A DNA stretch of 64,000 nucleotides from NCBI RefSeq assembly GCF_933775445.1, contig NC_065878.1, positions 14,953,395 to 15,017,394 on the forward strand, read 5' to 3'. Under the pieces are notes generated by a model, which was given only the letters and a program-made list of their open reading frames with translations, ran no database searches and was not told the origin of the DNA. This document shows positions 1 to 12,651 of this stretch, in pieces. This stretch comes from Argentina anserina. Taxonomy: Eukaryota; Streptophyta; Magnoliopsida; Rosales; Rosaceae. The position numbers and the translations under genes were made by a program. How positions within the stretch are numbered: the stretch's first letter is position 1; every line of letters begins with the position of its first letter.

Positions 1-3000
1 AATTTTCTCGATATTTTCACGAAAGTTTCTATTTTTCGGCATATGGATATATTTGTTACATACTAATCATTTTTCGATGGATTTTTTTGAAATTTCCCGA
101 AATTTCCCGATATATCCGGAAACTTTTGAAATTTCTCGATATTTTCATAATATTGTCACGTGTCAGACCAACTTCAAGTAAAATAAAAAAATCACTTGTT
201 AGAAGAATTGAACCTATGATTCATCCTTTTGTAAGCACAAAGTTATAATCAACTCTACTACATCAACTTATTATTATATATAGCTCTTTTTATTATATAT
301 TGCATTTCATGTCTCAATATTCACCTAAAATTAAAATAAAACTAAACTAGTTTGTTGAGAGGAATCGAACCATTTTGGTTTAGGAGGAAGCAATGGTGGA
401 CCTTACTCTTATGGGGGAAATTCAACCTGTCTTATCCATCATATTTATTCTCAAATAAGATGCAATCAAGTGAAAACATATGGACACAAATTGATGCACA
501 ATCTTCACAAAACTATGATTATGGTCAAAGTCGAGAAATGCTTGATCTGAACGTGAACTACTAGTACCACAACCCACAATCAATCACCCGCAACCTATAT
601 GGTTGGCATATAAGTCAGTATGTGCAAAATTATAAAGGGACAATATCATTTAATGACTATTATTTGCAATATACTCAGGATTTTATTGAATGACATGATG
701 AAAATAGTGAAAATTTTATACCTCATAAATCTTTTATGTGGTTCTAAACCACTTATGTTATTTTATATTTAATGTATCATATATAAATAAGACGTGATGA
801 CATAGCCTCCCTTTGAATATATATGTATATATATATATTTTTTTAATAGATTTTTAATAATACTCGACGATTATTTCACCTCAAATTATTATAACTCACT
901 ATAAACTAATATTTATATAATAATGTTAATGACATATAGTAGATAATTGATCAAATAAACATTTCTAAAAATTTTATTCAAAATTTCCATGTTTTTATAT
1001 AAATTTTTATCAATTTACTTAATTATTTTTTTAAATCGAAATTTTCCCAAATATTTTATCGAAATTTCTAATTTTCGGATCCTCGATATTTCCTTTCTCG
1101 CTGAAATTTTAGTCATTTGAGTATAACAGATCTTATATTTTAATTCAATCAAAATTACTGTTAGAAAACAACAGCATATGTTGTTACCGGTGGGCTTGAC
1201 AACAGAGTAAACTGCATGTGCTATATATAATAATCAAATGAAAGGCATAAGTAAACTACTAGCTACACTTTCACAGTAATCTTCAACATTCAAACATAAC
1301 ACAGTTCCTATCGGAATATATGATCATTTCTACTGTCACCAGAGACACAATATTTCTTGACCCGTATATAGTTCAGCTGTTGTTTGCTGTTACATTCATC
1401 TAGTTCTAGCTCTCGTATGAGTAAACTAAAATCAGAAATATATAAAATACTAATTTTAGTTGTACAGTTGTTCTGAACTATATATGTTGGAAATTCTTCT
1501 GCTAACTCTCTTTGATGTTGGAATAACCATTTCATGCATGTAAACACCACATAACCAGTTTTACTAAGGGTGTGAACCCGAGTGATTGAGGAAAGAAGTT
1601 GGGATCAACCTAATACCTAGAATTGATTTCAAGTATACGCGGTAACGCGGGGGTTCAACCTTGATTTGGCTTCAAGTCCATCATTGTCATCATGATCCCA
1701 CATTTTCTCCTCAAATCAGACTTCTGTCCTAAAAATATGTCAAAATTAATTGAAGTCCTGGGTAGATAAGCATGTGTCGTGCGTTCCTACATGAACTAGG
1801 TAAAGTTTGAGGAGGCGTGAAAATCCATTCTTGCTTTTGTAATTATACTCGGGGGACAGGTGTTAGGTTTTTTTGATCAAAGGTATTAGGTATTTTCAAT
1901 CCTAAATAAGTATATTGCGGTCTGGCTTTAACCTCGAGGTCAGCAATCCACGTGGGCCGACCTCAATTTCTGGCTGCATTCTATTTCTTCTTTCTCTATC
2001 TAATTTTCTTCAACGTGCTGCAACCCTAATCAAAGATATGGACGACGCTTTCTTGACGAATCATATTGTTCTGCTAACTGTGACGTGAGTTCTACATCAG
2101 TAACCAATTCATCAAAGACTGTAATTATATCTGGAAACTTGAAACTCCAACTCTGTGTAGTATGAAATTTGTGTTAAAATTTCTGTGAAGTAATGTAGGG
2201 TTTGGTCGAGAAAAGTTACATATATATGATGAAATTTTTTATGATCGATAGATAAATCACATTGGCCCTTTGGATTAGATTACGGTTCAAAGACCAAAGC
2301 CAGACGCATGCGTCGATAAAAATCAACCTGAAACTTCCGAAATTCAAATCAACTCGATCGAATTTTAATGAGACAAAAAGGCGACTAGACGGCCTGGCTG
2401 GAGAAGGAATAATTTTCGAAACCCTTGGGCGATGCAGTGCTTGTTGGAAACATGTGAAACCACCTTGCCATAATGTTCTTCAGCATGATGGGCCACAGTC
2501 ATCACCAAAACAAGCTACTCATTAGTATATATTCCGATGAATTGAGTAATTAGCAACTCATATGTCGTACGTAGGCGTAGTCGAAAATTAGAGGTTAGAC
2601 TTTACCATCAACACAACAGTTTACGCAGTTAGATTTGCATCCTGAATCGAATGACACAGTGCAATCATATATATAACTGATGTAAGTAGTGAACATGCAA
2701 TAGAACGAGGGATGTGGCGCGGCGGTCTACAATGACCAAGGATCCGGAATAGCTAGATGCCTAGATTATGATCTTTGGAAAGAACAAAAGGGAACAGAGC
2801 GCTCCTAATTAATCACAACATCATAATGTCATTTCTTTATAGATTTTTCAACACATTTCCTTACAGACTGAAAATCAAATACATACCATTATCGGTCACA
2901 CCATATACATTAGCTAGCAATGTGGATGACAAGGAACACTAATAAGAGGATCGATGAAGATTAATTTCTGAATCTCCAACCTAAAACTAGGAATAGGTAT

Positions 3001-4262
3001 ACGTGGAGATGTCTATATCCTTATAAACTCTTAAGAGAATGTCATCCGGTATCCAACAATACTACAGTTTGACAATACGAATTTACGGAATAATTTCATA
3101 TATAAGCAATATAGCTCGTATAGAAGGGTCCGCACTCTATTGGTGTGTTCATAGCAAGACCAGAAATATATGGACCAGAAATCGATGTCCATGCCGGCTT
3201 GCCTACTGTGGATGCATGCTTTGATATAATACAGGTCGTCGGGTGATCGACTATCACTGTCAGCCACCTGCTTCCTTTATCTTCTTATAGCTTTATCCTC
3301 TGTTAGATATCGACTGCACGTAGAATTTGTGATCTTGACTCCTGAACTGGAACTTGCGTCAAACATGTTGAGTATTGAAGCTAAGCTAAGCTTGCTACAG
3401 CTCCATATGAACCCGCAGCGCACCAAAGAAATTAAGTAGCAAAGATTCAATTTGCTCATGCTGTCAAAGCATGCAAAGCTTTTACACCTAAGAAACTCAT
3501 ATATCACAAATTTTCAACAAACAGTACGTGCAATTAATTAGTGTTTTCACAAAAATCACACTGATCTTCAAGTACTATGCGTGCATCCAGGCAGCAGCTG
3601 GGGCTGACCTTCAAGAAATCTTCTCAGAGTGGTAAAGAAACTAGTCAAATCGTTCAGACCAGTGTTGAAAAGAGAAGCAATCGTAGTTACTGATCTCCAA
3701 TAATATGTACTACTACTTGTAATTAATTTAACTGCTGCTCTTTCCGTTTTAATGTTTCTCCATTTTTGATCTCTTGAGAAGTTCATGCAATCAACATTAA
3801 TCTCACACCGAATACTGGTTCGATCGTATTTTGGAAACTCTCACTATCTAGCTATCTACCAGCTGAGGGCTTTTAGGTTGCGCACATCAAATGTTCAATT
3901 GATACGAAACAATGATGTATATCCGACGAATTGTTGTTTTTTACACGTGAAAAATGTTAATTTCAAGTTAATTATTGGTCATATCCGAAAACTTGATGGG
4001 TGAAACCTAATATTTGCAAGGAGAAACAAATGAAATAAAAACAGTACGTACATCCGATAAACCAAACTAAAAAATATTGTCACATGGTGTAACCTAAACT
4101 AAATCAAAAATAGGAAAGGTATGGCAGTACTGCATGCATGCATGGAGGTCAGATGAGCTTAAGGCTGGAACTGTTTCCAGGAAGTTGCAGAGGACGTTGA
4201 TTTCTAACTTCAAAAGTTTAAACCATAGACTATGGAGTGGTCCTAAATCACGAAAAAATGTT
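1..4262. other. AT-rich intergenic DNA, no supported gene
   Basis: No reading frame here shows a recognisable domain or a convincing exon chain. The first 150 bases and about 1010-1110 are rich in short CGATATTT / GAAATTT words, resembling the insert at 4989-5559, and may be the two ends of a decayed element that enters the window from the left. At 2038-2090 a short open stretch beginning ATGGACGACGC is followed by a good GTGAGT donor, but no downstream exon was found. The rest holds nothing I can name. Confidence 0.6.
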
Positions 4263-4270
4263 AATATGAT

Positions 4271-5577
4271 CGGTGGCGGATCTGGATGGTTACAAAAAAT
4301 AATAAAATAGTAAGAATATCGACTGAGAAAAATTTATTAATTGAAATCAAAATGGATACACCTAGTTAGGGGATAACATAATGAGTCTAACCCCTCAAAT
4401 GCATACAATAAAATGTTAAACTAACAAAATTTAACTTTATAAGTCGATAATTATTCAAAAACACGTGCATTTCTAGTTGATAGTTTAAATTTAACTAAAC
4501 TAACTAAAAACTTGCTTCTTCTATGTTCATCCCCTTGATTCTTCGAGTCTTCCCTCCACTTTAAAAATCAACAGAAGTACATAACCATAATGGATTAAAA
4601 TCTCCAAAAAAAAAAAAGGAAAGTAGCAAACAAAAATCAAGTAATCAACTTAACCCAAACTCATAATCATAAGAAGCAAAAAAATTAAACGAAGTAAAAC
4701 TAAACTCAAATCTTAATTTCATTATCTCATTCAACTGAGATTGCCGAACAAAAACATATTTTCCAAATCCTCAATTTAATCTAGGGAGCAAGCCGAGACG
4801 GATGACGATGGTGTTCTGGTGGAGTATGGAACTTAGTCTCAAGGCCCCAAGTGGAATAAGTTAATCTAATTTAGGGATTTGATTTAAGAATTATGGCTTT
4901 AGTCTTTGAGGTTGGGCAGTTGGGAAGAAGAGAGAGAATAAAATTTAGTTAATTGTTATTCTTTGCATGTGAAAGGGTTGGATGTAGGCAATGATTTAAA
5001 TATCGCTTATCGATATCGGTCAAGGGGTAAAACGATATATCGGGAATATATCGAGGATATATCAATTTTATCGGATTTACTTATTTTCAATAAAATTTAT
5101 AAAATTATACTTCAAAATGTATCAAATAAACTAAAAAACAGTATAAGTAAACTAAAAAAATAAACTTAATTTTTCGACAATTAAAGTACACGAACGACAC
5201 CTAATAATAAAAATAAGTGTTTTAAGAAAGATTTTTTATGCTCAAAATTCATTATATATATTTTAAAAAATACAAAAGATATAAAAATTAGAATATATAT
5301 GAAAAAAAAATACAAGTTTTTTTTTTAAAAAGAGGAAATAAATATTAAAAATGAAAATTTAAAAAAAAAATCTGAGTTTGACCAATATTTGACCGATATA
5401 TCGAAATTTAACCGATATTTAATCGATATATCAGAATTTGATCGATATTTGACCGTTAACCAATATATTCAACTGATATAGGCGATATCATATCGTTTTC
5501 TAAATATCACTGATATATTACTGATATATCGGCCGATATATCCGATATTTAGAACCGATGATGTAGGAGGCTTCAAC

Positions 5578-5608
<31 letters not shown>

Positions 5609-5661
5609 TAACTTTTTTTTTATTGGTTGAGGATGCTCAAGCATTCCCTTATCATATAGTG
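4271..5661 (+). mobile_element. hAT-like non-autonomous element, copy 1
   Basis: The element begins CGGTGGCGGATC and ends ATAGTG. It is flanked by AATATGAT (4263-4270) and AATATGTT (5662-5669), an 8-bp duplication with one mismatch. The sequence is the inverted, diverged counterpart of the copy at 16145-16975; for example the words around 4440-4500 reappear reverse-complemented near 16760-16830. After removing the nested insert at 4989-5559 and its duplicated flank the core is about 0.8 kb, like copy 2. It has no transposase frame. Eight-bp duplications and CA..TG ends are typical of hAT elements; the family assignment is inferred. Confidence 0.75.
4989..5559. mobile_element. 571-bp insert rich in GATATATCG words, nested in hAT copy 1
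   Basis: Copy 2 of the hAT element lacks this segment, so it is an insertion. GATGTAGG lies on both sides (4981-4988 and 5560-5567), consistent with an 8 to 9-bp target duplication. The ends are imperfect inverted repeats sharing TAAATATCG. The interior is packed with CGATATTT, CCGATATATC and similar near-palindromes and has no coding capacity. It is probably a MULE- or hAT-type MITE; the superfamily is uncertain. Similar words occur at 1-150 and 1010-1110. Confidence 0.6.
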
Positions 5662-5669
5662 AATATGTT

Positions 5670-6273
5670 GTCATTGAAATCGTCACGTATAAAATAGGAA
5701 ATTGTGTATTTATCTATCCCTTTTAGGGTTTGATTATAAGAATACAAATCAATAGAGTTACTAATTTGCAAACGTATCAGTCAAATAGACAACAATTCTT
5801 ACGGGTGTAAAACAAAGACTTGCTTGGTCTCATGGTCTGCCAAAGAAAACTTGTCATCTGTGTATTTTCTTGGAAGTGAAGGGTTTCACTTGAACCCACT
5901 AAGGTCGCGTTTGGTTGTCTTCCACTAACTACACAGCTGACGTTGTTTCTAATTTAGTGTTCTTCTGATTCTGATCACTTCTTGAACAATAACCCCAATC
6001 AAAGTTGATAAGCACTTCTAACTAAACCGAGCTCTTATCATATAATCAACCTAGGATAGAAACAAAACGTGTCTTTCAATTATGAAGGGTGGCCTCGTTA
6101 AAAAAATGTGGGTAAAAGTTAGTGGGACAAAACTCTGAATAAAGACTACCATTTCAACATTGATGTTGGACTCACCATTGTCTATCAACTCTATGACGCC
6201 AAGCTAGGAAGGTAGTATGTAGATAGGTGACGGATCTCACATCACCCGGTCGGTTCGGAAAAGTGTGTAATCC
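5670..6273. repeat. Intergenic DNA with a probable LTR remnant near 6085-6200
   Basis: About 600 bases without a gene. Around 6085-6145 the sequence GGCCTCGTTAAAAA, followed by a GTGGGACAAAACTC-like stretch, resembles the R/U5 part of many plant Copia LTRs. No matching second LTR, primer site or target duplication was found, so this is only a remnant call. Confidence 0.3.
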
Positions 6274-7158
6274 TAAGACCATCTCCTACCATAAAGTAAA
6301 ACCCTCAATATAGCTTACCAACTGTAATAACCCGAATTTTTAGAAACTAAATGTCGAGTATTTTTTTAAGTGTTAAACTTGTGAAATTAATTCAAGACGA
6401 CAATTGGAGGTTTGCGACATTTCAAAACAAAAACGGAAACGTTCTCGGATCGTTTAATTAGAAAACGTAACGTTACCGCAACATATAGATCGACTTTTAT
6501 TCCGTCGCTCGGTTGCAAAAACTTCCTTCACGAAAGTCGTAGAGCTCATCGATACGAATTCGTGGACACGTCATGCGTTCGAATCGGACGTCGGATGCAA
6601 AAGTTATTAACGTCGGAAGTTCGTTTCCGATTTTGGAAATAGTATAAAAGGAAGGAGAGGAGATTAAAAATCAGATTTTTCTAAAAATCAGATCGGACAC
6701 TGTTCACCCGACCCAAAAACCTTCTCCAGCCGATTTCTCCACCATCCGACGTCGCCTCGTGTCGTGCCACCTATCAAACTGACGGGCTCGACGAGCTCCA
6801 TCTTTTGGGCTACGCCTTGCACTCCGGCGACAACCACACACGGTGTAGCAACCACCGGAAGTTACTGCTGTGGCGGCGCCGCCTCCTCCGGCCACCATGA
6901 CTCAAAATTCTTGGAGGGTTTTGCTTGTCTCAGTCCCAGCAACATTCCCACAAAAAGAATCGAGCCAAATCGAAGTGTAAGTACCTGAATCAAAATTTCA
7001 ATTTCTAGGGTTTTTGAATAGTGCCGATTTCATGTTATTCGTTGTTTGGACTGTTTAGACTCGGATTTAGACCTTTGTGTCAACTAGGAAGTTGTTGGAA
7101 ATGTTATTTAGGTTGTGGTGGTGAAATTTGGTGATGATTGGTGGCGGTCGGTGAACAG

Positions 7159-7390
7159 TAACGCCGAATGAATAGTAACTGTGAATAGTAACTCCGCATG
7201 AATAGTGATCTGTAACAGTAACTGTGAATAGTGATCTGTAACAGTAGATGTGAACAGTGACATGGTAAAACAGTAACTTTGAACAATGTTTTGGTAAAAC
7301 AGTAACTGTGAACAGTGATTTAGTAAAAACAGTGATTAGTAAGCATGAACAGTGTTCCGTGAACAATGTTTTATGAACAACATTTAGCTG
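7159..7390 (+). repeat. GAACAGT / GAATAGT minisatellite in 5' LTR
   Basis: Many irregular copies of GTGAACAGT, GTGAATAGT and GTAACAGTAAC occur over about 230 bp. The same array is at about 13488-13720 in the 3' LTR with a few substitutions. It follows the GC-rich first part of the LTR, downstream of the TATA-like box, so it would lie in the transcribed leader. Confidence 0.8.
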
Positions 7391-8014
7391 TGCTGAACTC
7401 GTCACCTGATATTTTAAATATCATTTTCTAAGCATTTATCGTGCTATTAGGTGACTGACGAAACGAGTGAGGAAATTACTTTCAGGGTCGTGGAAGTTGC
7501 ACGCAGGAAAAAAGGTGAGTAAAATCTCACTTATTTACGAATCTACCCTTGTGGTGATTCCAAGATTTTTGCAAGAGTTTTTAATATTGAATTACGACAC
7601 GTATACAATATAGTGGATTACGTATATATCGTATAAATGGTAATAAGTACATATATATATAGTTTGCTATATTATATACTGTTATGAATTCATTGGAATT
7701 GGTCATTTCGAATGACGAGAATTAAATGTTGAGCATGTGATGTGATTTTTGTACAATATGAGGTGTGATTATTGTACGTGGTTTTAACATGAGTTTGTTA
7801 AAATGTTTTGTCTTCGGACGAGTTTTGTCTTCGGACGAGTTTTTGTCTTCGGACGTGTTTATGAAATATAACATGTATACGATATAATGAATTATATATA
7901 TATTGTATAAATGGTAAATATGTACATATATATATATAGTTTGCTATATAATATACTGTTATGATTTTATCGTGATTTATGTCATTTCGATGACGAGATT
8001 TAAATATCGAGCAT

Positions 8015-8310
8015 GTGATTTTGATTTGTACAATATGATGTGAGATTATTGTACATGATTTTAACATTGAGTTTGTTAAAATGTTGATTTGTCTTCGGAC
8101 ATGATTTTTGGTACAATATGATGTGAGATTATTGTACGTGATTTTAACATTGAGATTGTTAAAATGTTGATTTGTCTTCGGACATGATTTTTGGTACAAT
8201 ATGATGTGAGATTATTGTACGTGATTTTTAACATTGAGATTGTTAAAATGTTGATTTGTCTTCGGACGTGATTGGTACAATATGATGTGAGATTATTGTA
8301 CGTGTTTGGC
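8015..8310 (+). repeat. 83/84-bp tandem array with internal hairpin in 5' LTR
   Basis: GTCTTCGGAC recurs at 8091, 8174 and 8258, giving 83- and 84-bp spacing. Each unit holds GTACAATA, an 11-base loop and TATTGTAC, a perfect 8-bp inverted repeat, or a close version of it. The 3' LTR carries the same array at about 14350-14640. Confidence 0.85.
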
Positions 8311-9070
8311 AAGTCGGAACCTAGCCTTTGGCCGGGCGAAAGTTACGATACAGTTAGAGCTCTAGTCTGTCTGCCATAGTACTGCATGTGAGGTAACGGG
8401 TGGTTATCTGCTCATGGGTACTCAGATTGTTTTGGATGTTGGGTAGCGGGTGGCTATCCAATATCGGCGGTGTATTACGAGAGGGGTAACAGATGTGTAC
8501 CAGCGTTCTTGGTACCCGTATTATAAATGCATTTAGGTAACCAGAAGGGTTACTTAATTTCTCATGAGCGCTTCTTTTCATATTTCTTTGGGACAACCAG
8601 ATGGGCCGTCCATTGACTCATGAGTGCATTTATATTTGTTTGATTTGTGGATTTTCGTATATATATTAATATGCGAGTTATATTTTCATTTTACTCATAC
8701 GAGCTGTAAAGCTTACCGGGTTTGTGTTTACAATCCCGATGCACCAATTCGATGGTGTAGTGGATAACTCCACAGGTGTGGATTAGCGGGAATTGACGGA
8801 CCGCTCAGAGGACTTGAAGTTATTTATCTCCAGCTTGTGTGTGGATTTTGTGTGAGTATCTTGTGAGTTTGTTGTGAGGATTACGCAATTCCATTTGTTA
8901 TAATATTGAATTATAATTTGGGTTGTAATAATCGGTTTAACTGAGTTGTATTTTGAACTCAGAGATGATCCGCTGTGGCATTTTAAATGATTTCGATTCG
9001 TTGAAATTGTTTGGTGTTTAACGACTTTGAAATTTTGAGTTTTTAAGCTTGAAATTTTGGGGTCGTTACA

Positions 9071-11936
9071 GTTGGTATCAGAGCCTAAGTGCGTATTTGG
9101 TGATTATCAATATCATCCGGGAGCGATGATCCGACTGCAGGCGGGCACCCATCACATGCTCCTCGGTATTGATATGTCGCCGGGTACGCGAGAGTGTTAG
9201 GAGCCATACCTTATGGTTTGGTCCTGTAGAGAGTATTGTGACGATACTACGATGATTCACATTCTTCTGAAATTTCATGATTGATATTGGTTGGATTTAT
9301 TTTTTCGAATTCGAGACTTCACATGTATGACTGAGTGTTAATTGTTGAATGGTGATGAATTTGGAAAAAGGGCCGTGAACATGGCCGAGGACGGATGAGA
9401 GGTCGCAGCCGAGGTAGGGTTGCAGGCCGAGTCCGCAACGTGGAGAACCTTTAGGAGGAGGTTGCTCCACGGGCAGAACAGGTTGACCCTGCTGCTGTCG
9501 TTAGAGACGACGATAGTCGTGTGTTAAGTTGATCAAGGACGTTAATCGTCTGTCAACGTCTTATTTCATAGAGGGCTGGATCATATGGTAGTGGACCACT
9601 GGATCGAGGGCATCATAATCTATTTTGAGATGATTGAGTACCCTGAGAGAGAAGAAGATGATATGGACACTTATTAGTGATAGTTCGGTAGAGGAGATGG
9701 TAGGATTGACTCCTACATCTATGAGAAACTCTTTATGTGTCACTTCGCATTTGGAGTGTTCCTCGAATTTGAGACAATGAAAGGCTTGTCCTATTGTGAT
9801 TGGAAGTGGAGAGTTCTCTACTTATTTGATCGTGATTCCGGATCACATCTATGATGTGATCATATGAATTGTTTGGTTGAGTACGCAGTACACGGTGATT
9901 GATTGTTTTGACATGGTGGGTTCATTCGTAGACCCAGGAAACCAGAGTTTCGTATCTTTGACTCGAGGCGGATAATGTCATGAGAGTTTGAGTCATGGCA
10001 TATGTTGAGTATGTGGATCTGAAGTAGCTATCACAGACATCGTTGTGATATCAGAGTAAAGTGAGACGTTTCAGGAGATACTGTGTTATAGCCCCTATAA
10101 CGAAGACGCCGTATGGATGGGACAAATGAATTCAAAGACTTAATGACTAGTGCGATCAGCTTAGAGAGGCTACAATACTCTCTGAGTTTGACATGCGATC
10201 CAAATACTGGAATGCTAACAGGTTTGAGTATATAGTTTCCTATCAGGGCAGAGAACTATCAAGGAGTCTTGATAGAGAGCGTTGACCCTATATTGAGGGA
10301 TGTTCAGTGTTTAAATGTTAAGGACTAGATTTTAGTTATGCAACTAATCTAAGTTGAAGCATAACAAGGTTGAGATATTATGTTCAGGTAAGAGATGTGT
10401 AGACCATAGGTTGGAGGTGGTTAACGAAAATTTTCGTGACTAGCATCTCTAACGCTATTGGTAACAGAGTGGCAGGGCGTATGATACGTCCATAAAGTGG
10501 TAATACAATTATTGAATTGAGATTCACATTTTGTCGACGTGACATTCCAAACTTGTTTTGGTTCGGCTATAGACAATTGATGTTACGCATTGTTCTTGGC
10601 TGAGCAAGAAATATAAGGTGATGGAGAAATCTCAATGTGGCGATATGAATTAATTATTTGCTAGATGAGCATTTAAATGAGAACGCTGGTCTTTCAGGAT
10701 TTAATTATTTTGGTGTTGGGGATTGGAACTTCACAATGCCACAGGTCCAAATGAGACGCAATGGCGGTGAAGTAACTCTATTGAAGGTAAGGTATGAGAT
10801 GACATTAGCTTAGTGGTGTTTTAACGAATTGGTCGTGACAAGTACCTTCTAACTGGTAAAGAAATGGTTGAGGACTAAATTTTCTTTTCAAGTGGAAGTG
10901 GCGTTAGTGTTGGAGACTTAGAGGTTCTTTTCCTCTATGCATCAGATTGTTTATTTTTGGATAAGGAGATGTTGACTCAAGTGTTCAACAAGGGATAAAT
11001 TTTACAATAAGAGAGTGATCAAGTATATTGTTGCTTGCATAGAAGTTATTTTGGCCGAATGCGTTGGCCATGAGAGTTCATAATGAAAGTAAAGAAACAA
11101 CTGTTTAGAGTGGTGGTATAGCGATCATATTGGGTTAGTTTTGAGGAGATGGTGTACCTAATATCGGGTTCTGTTGAAGTAATTACTAAACTTATTAGTA
11201 CCACAACGGTGGGAGAAACCAATATCTTAGATGATGCGCGGGGGCATTTGTGTGGACCGTATGTCATGCATTTGAGGCATGTATGAACCAAGGGGTAAAG
11301 TATATCTCAGTTGTGGTCGTGTTGGATTTTGCGCTGTAAAGTTCACCTAATTTTCATGTTCCACCGTTGTGAGATAAATACCTTCTTTGTCTGAACCCCA
11401 AATTGTGGCATACCACTCATGGAAGCAAGAAGTTGTAATTAATTTTCGACGGTAAGTTTTGGTGAGTGTGATGGGATGCGTGATGCGTCACTCTTGTGGT
11501 GGCGGTAGAGGTCCTCTACTGCCTTGTGCGTATATTAGTCGATTCTCTGGTGAAATTTTTGAGAGTAATTCTTAATCCAAGGTGGTGTTCTGTGGTGGTT
11601 GTGAACTCGATGAGTTAAGTTTTCCTTATCGTGTTACCGATACAAATAGGGTACTTGGGTGGGTATCATGCACGACAATTTTTTTTATGGTTATAATAAG
11701 ATAATCTTGAAATGAGATTATTTTGTTGATTGGAAGGAATGGTAGGTTCGTTATTCTAGCGACGCCTCCATGCTGAAAACATCATTATGTTTCGGGAGGA
11801 TGATTATATTTTGAGTAGCTCACATGCGACTATTATTGTTAGGACATGTGACAGATTGTCTGATGGAGGAAGTTTGAGGTAACGGAAGATAGGTTGAGAG
11901 CTTGTATGCTGGATTTTAATGTAGCTGTGAAATCAT
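9071..11936 (+). pseudogene. Degenerate gag-pol interior of the Gypsy element
   Basis: After the primer site (about 9072-9085) a gag-like arginine/glycine-rich stretch can be read near 9370-9440, but stops interrupt it and no start is clear. From about 9500 to 11900 I could not recognise protease, reverse transcriptase or RNase H motifs in any frame; all frames are riddled with stops. At about 3.6 kb the internal region is shorter than the 4.5-5.5 kb usual for Tekay-type elements, so part has been lost as well as mutated. Confidence 0.65.
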
Positions 11937-12611
11937 GTGAGATTGATTGAGTTTACCTACAACAACAGTTACCATTCTAGTATTGGCATGGCACCTTATG
12001 AGACTCTTTATGGTAGACCATGTCGATCTTCGATCTGTTGGGCCGAAGTTGGTGATGAGGCACTGATGGGTCCAGAGGTGGTTCAGGAAACCACAGAAAA
12101 GATCTCGATTATCCGGGATAGAATCCGGACCGCTCAGAGTAGACAGAAGAGCTATGCAGACCTGAAGAGGAGACATGTGGAGTTTGAAATCGGTGATCAT
12201 GTGTTCTTGAAAGTTTCGCCTATGAGGGGTGTAGTGAGATTTGGCAAGAAGGGAAAGTTGGCTCCGAGGTACGTTGGACCCTTTGAGATACTTGAGAAGG
12301 TGGGCGAACTAGCTTATCGACTAGCCTTGCCTACTAGCATGTCGGGCGTACACAACGTCTTCCACATATCCATGCGGAGGAAGTATGTACCAGATGAGTC
12401 TCACGTGATCGATCATAGCACCATTGAAGTGAAGGAAAATGTCACCTTTGTGGTTGAGCCGGTTCGTATCCTGGATATGTCCACAAAGAAGCTTCGGAGG
12501 AAAGATGTGGAGCTAGTCAAGGTACTGTGGAGTCACCATGACGAGGGTGATGCATCATGGAAGCTAGGGTCGGATATGAAGACGGGATACCCACAGTTGT
12601 TTATTGAGTGA
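11937..12611 (+). pseudogene. Integrase C-terminus plus chromodomain-like tail (Gypsy)
   Basis: A 224-residue open frame starts inside integrase: the N-terminal part (residues about 3-35) carries the FTYNNSYHSSIGMAPYE and LYGRPCRS motifs that follow the catalytic core in Ty3/Gypsy integrases. The GPFEIL region (about 118-123) marks the C-terminal DNA-binding part. The last about 50 residues, with VLDMS-like and WKLGSDM segments, match the position of a chromovirus chromodomain, thought to direct insertion to chromatin. The zinc-binding domain and most of the DDE core are missing upstream, so this is a fragment. The frame ends just before the polypurine tract. Confidence 0.85.
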
Positions 12612-12651
12612 ACTTGAATTTCGGGACGAAATTCCTTTTAAGGGGGTAGAA

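Larger units (their letters stand above)
6323..9070 (+). repeat. 5' LTR of the Gypsy element
   Basis: The LTR is 2748 bp, unusually long. It holds a TATA-like box (GTATAAAAGG, about 6641-6652), a GAACAGT-type minisatellite at 7159-7390, three copies of GTCTTCGGAC about 18 bp apart at 7810-7854, a roughly 272-bp internal duplication, and an 83/84-bp tandem array at about 8015-8310. It ends GGGGTCGTTACA directly before the tRNA primer site. The short open frames inside are repeated in the other LTR and show no protein signature. Confidence 0.93.

Noticed and set aside
2038..2090. First exon of an unknown gene starting ATGGACGACGC with a GTGAGT donor
   Set aside because: No second exon or domain was found downstream; one donor-like site is not enough.
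6412..8596. Short open frames in the Gypsy LTR (e.g. 6412-6642, 7067-7405, 7798-8199) as genes
   Set aside because: They lie inside the LTR, recur in the 3' LTR, arise from tandem repeats and match no protein family.
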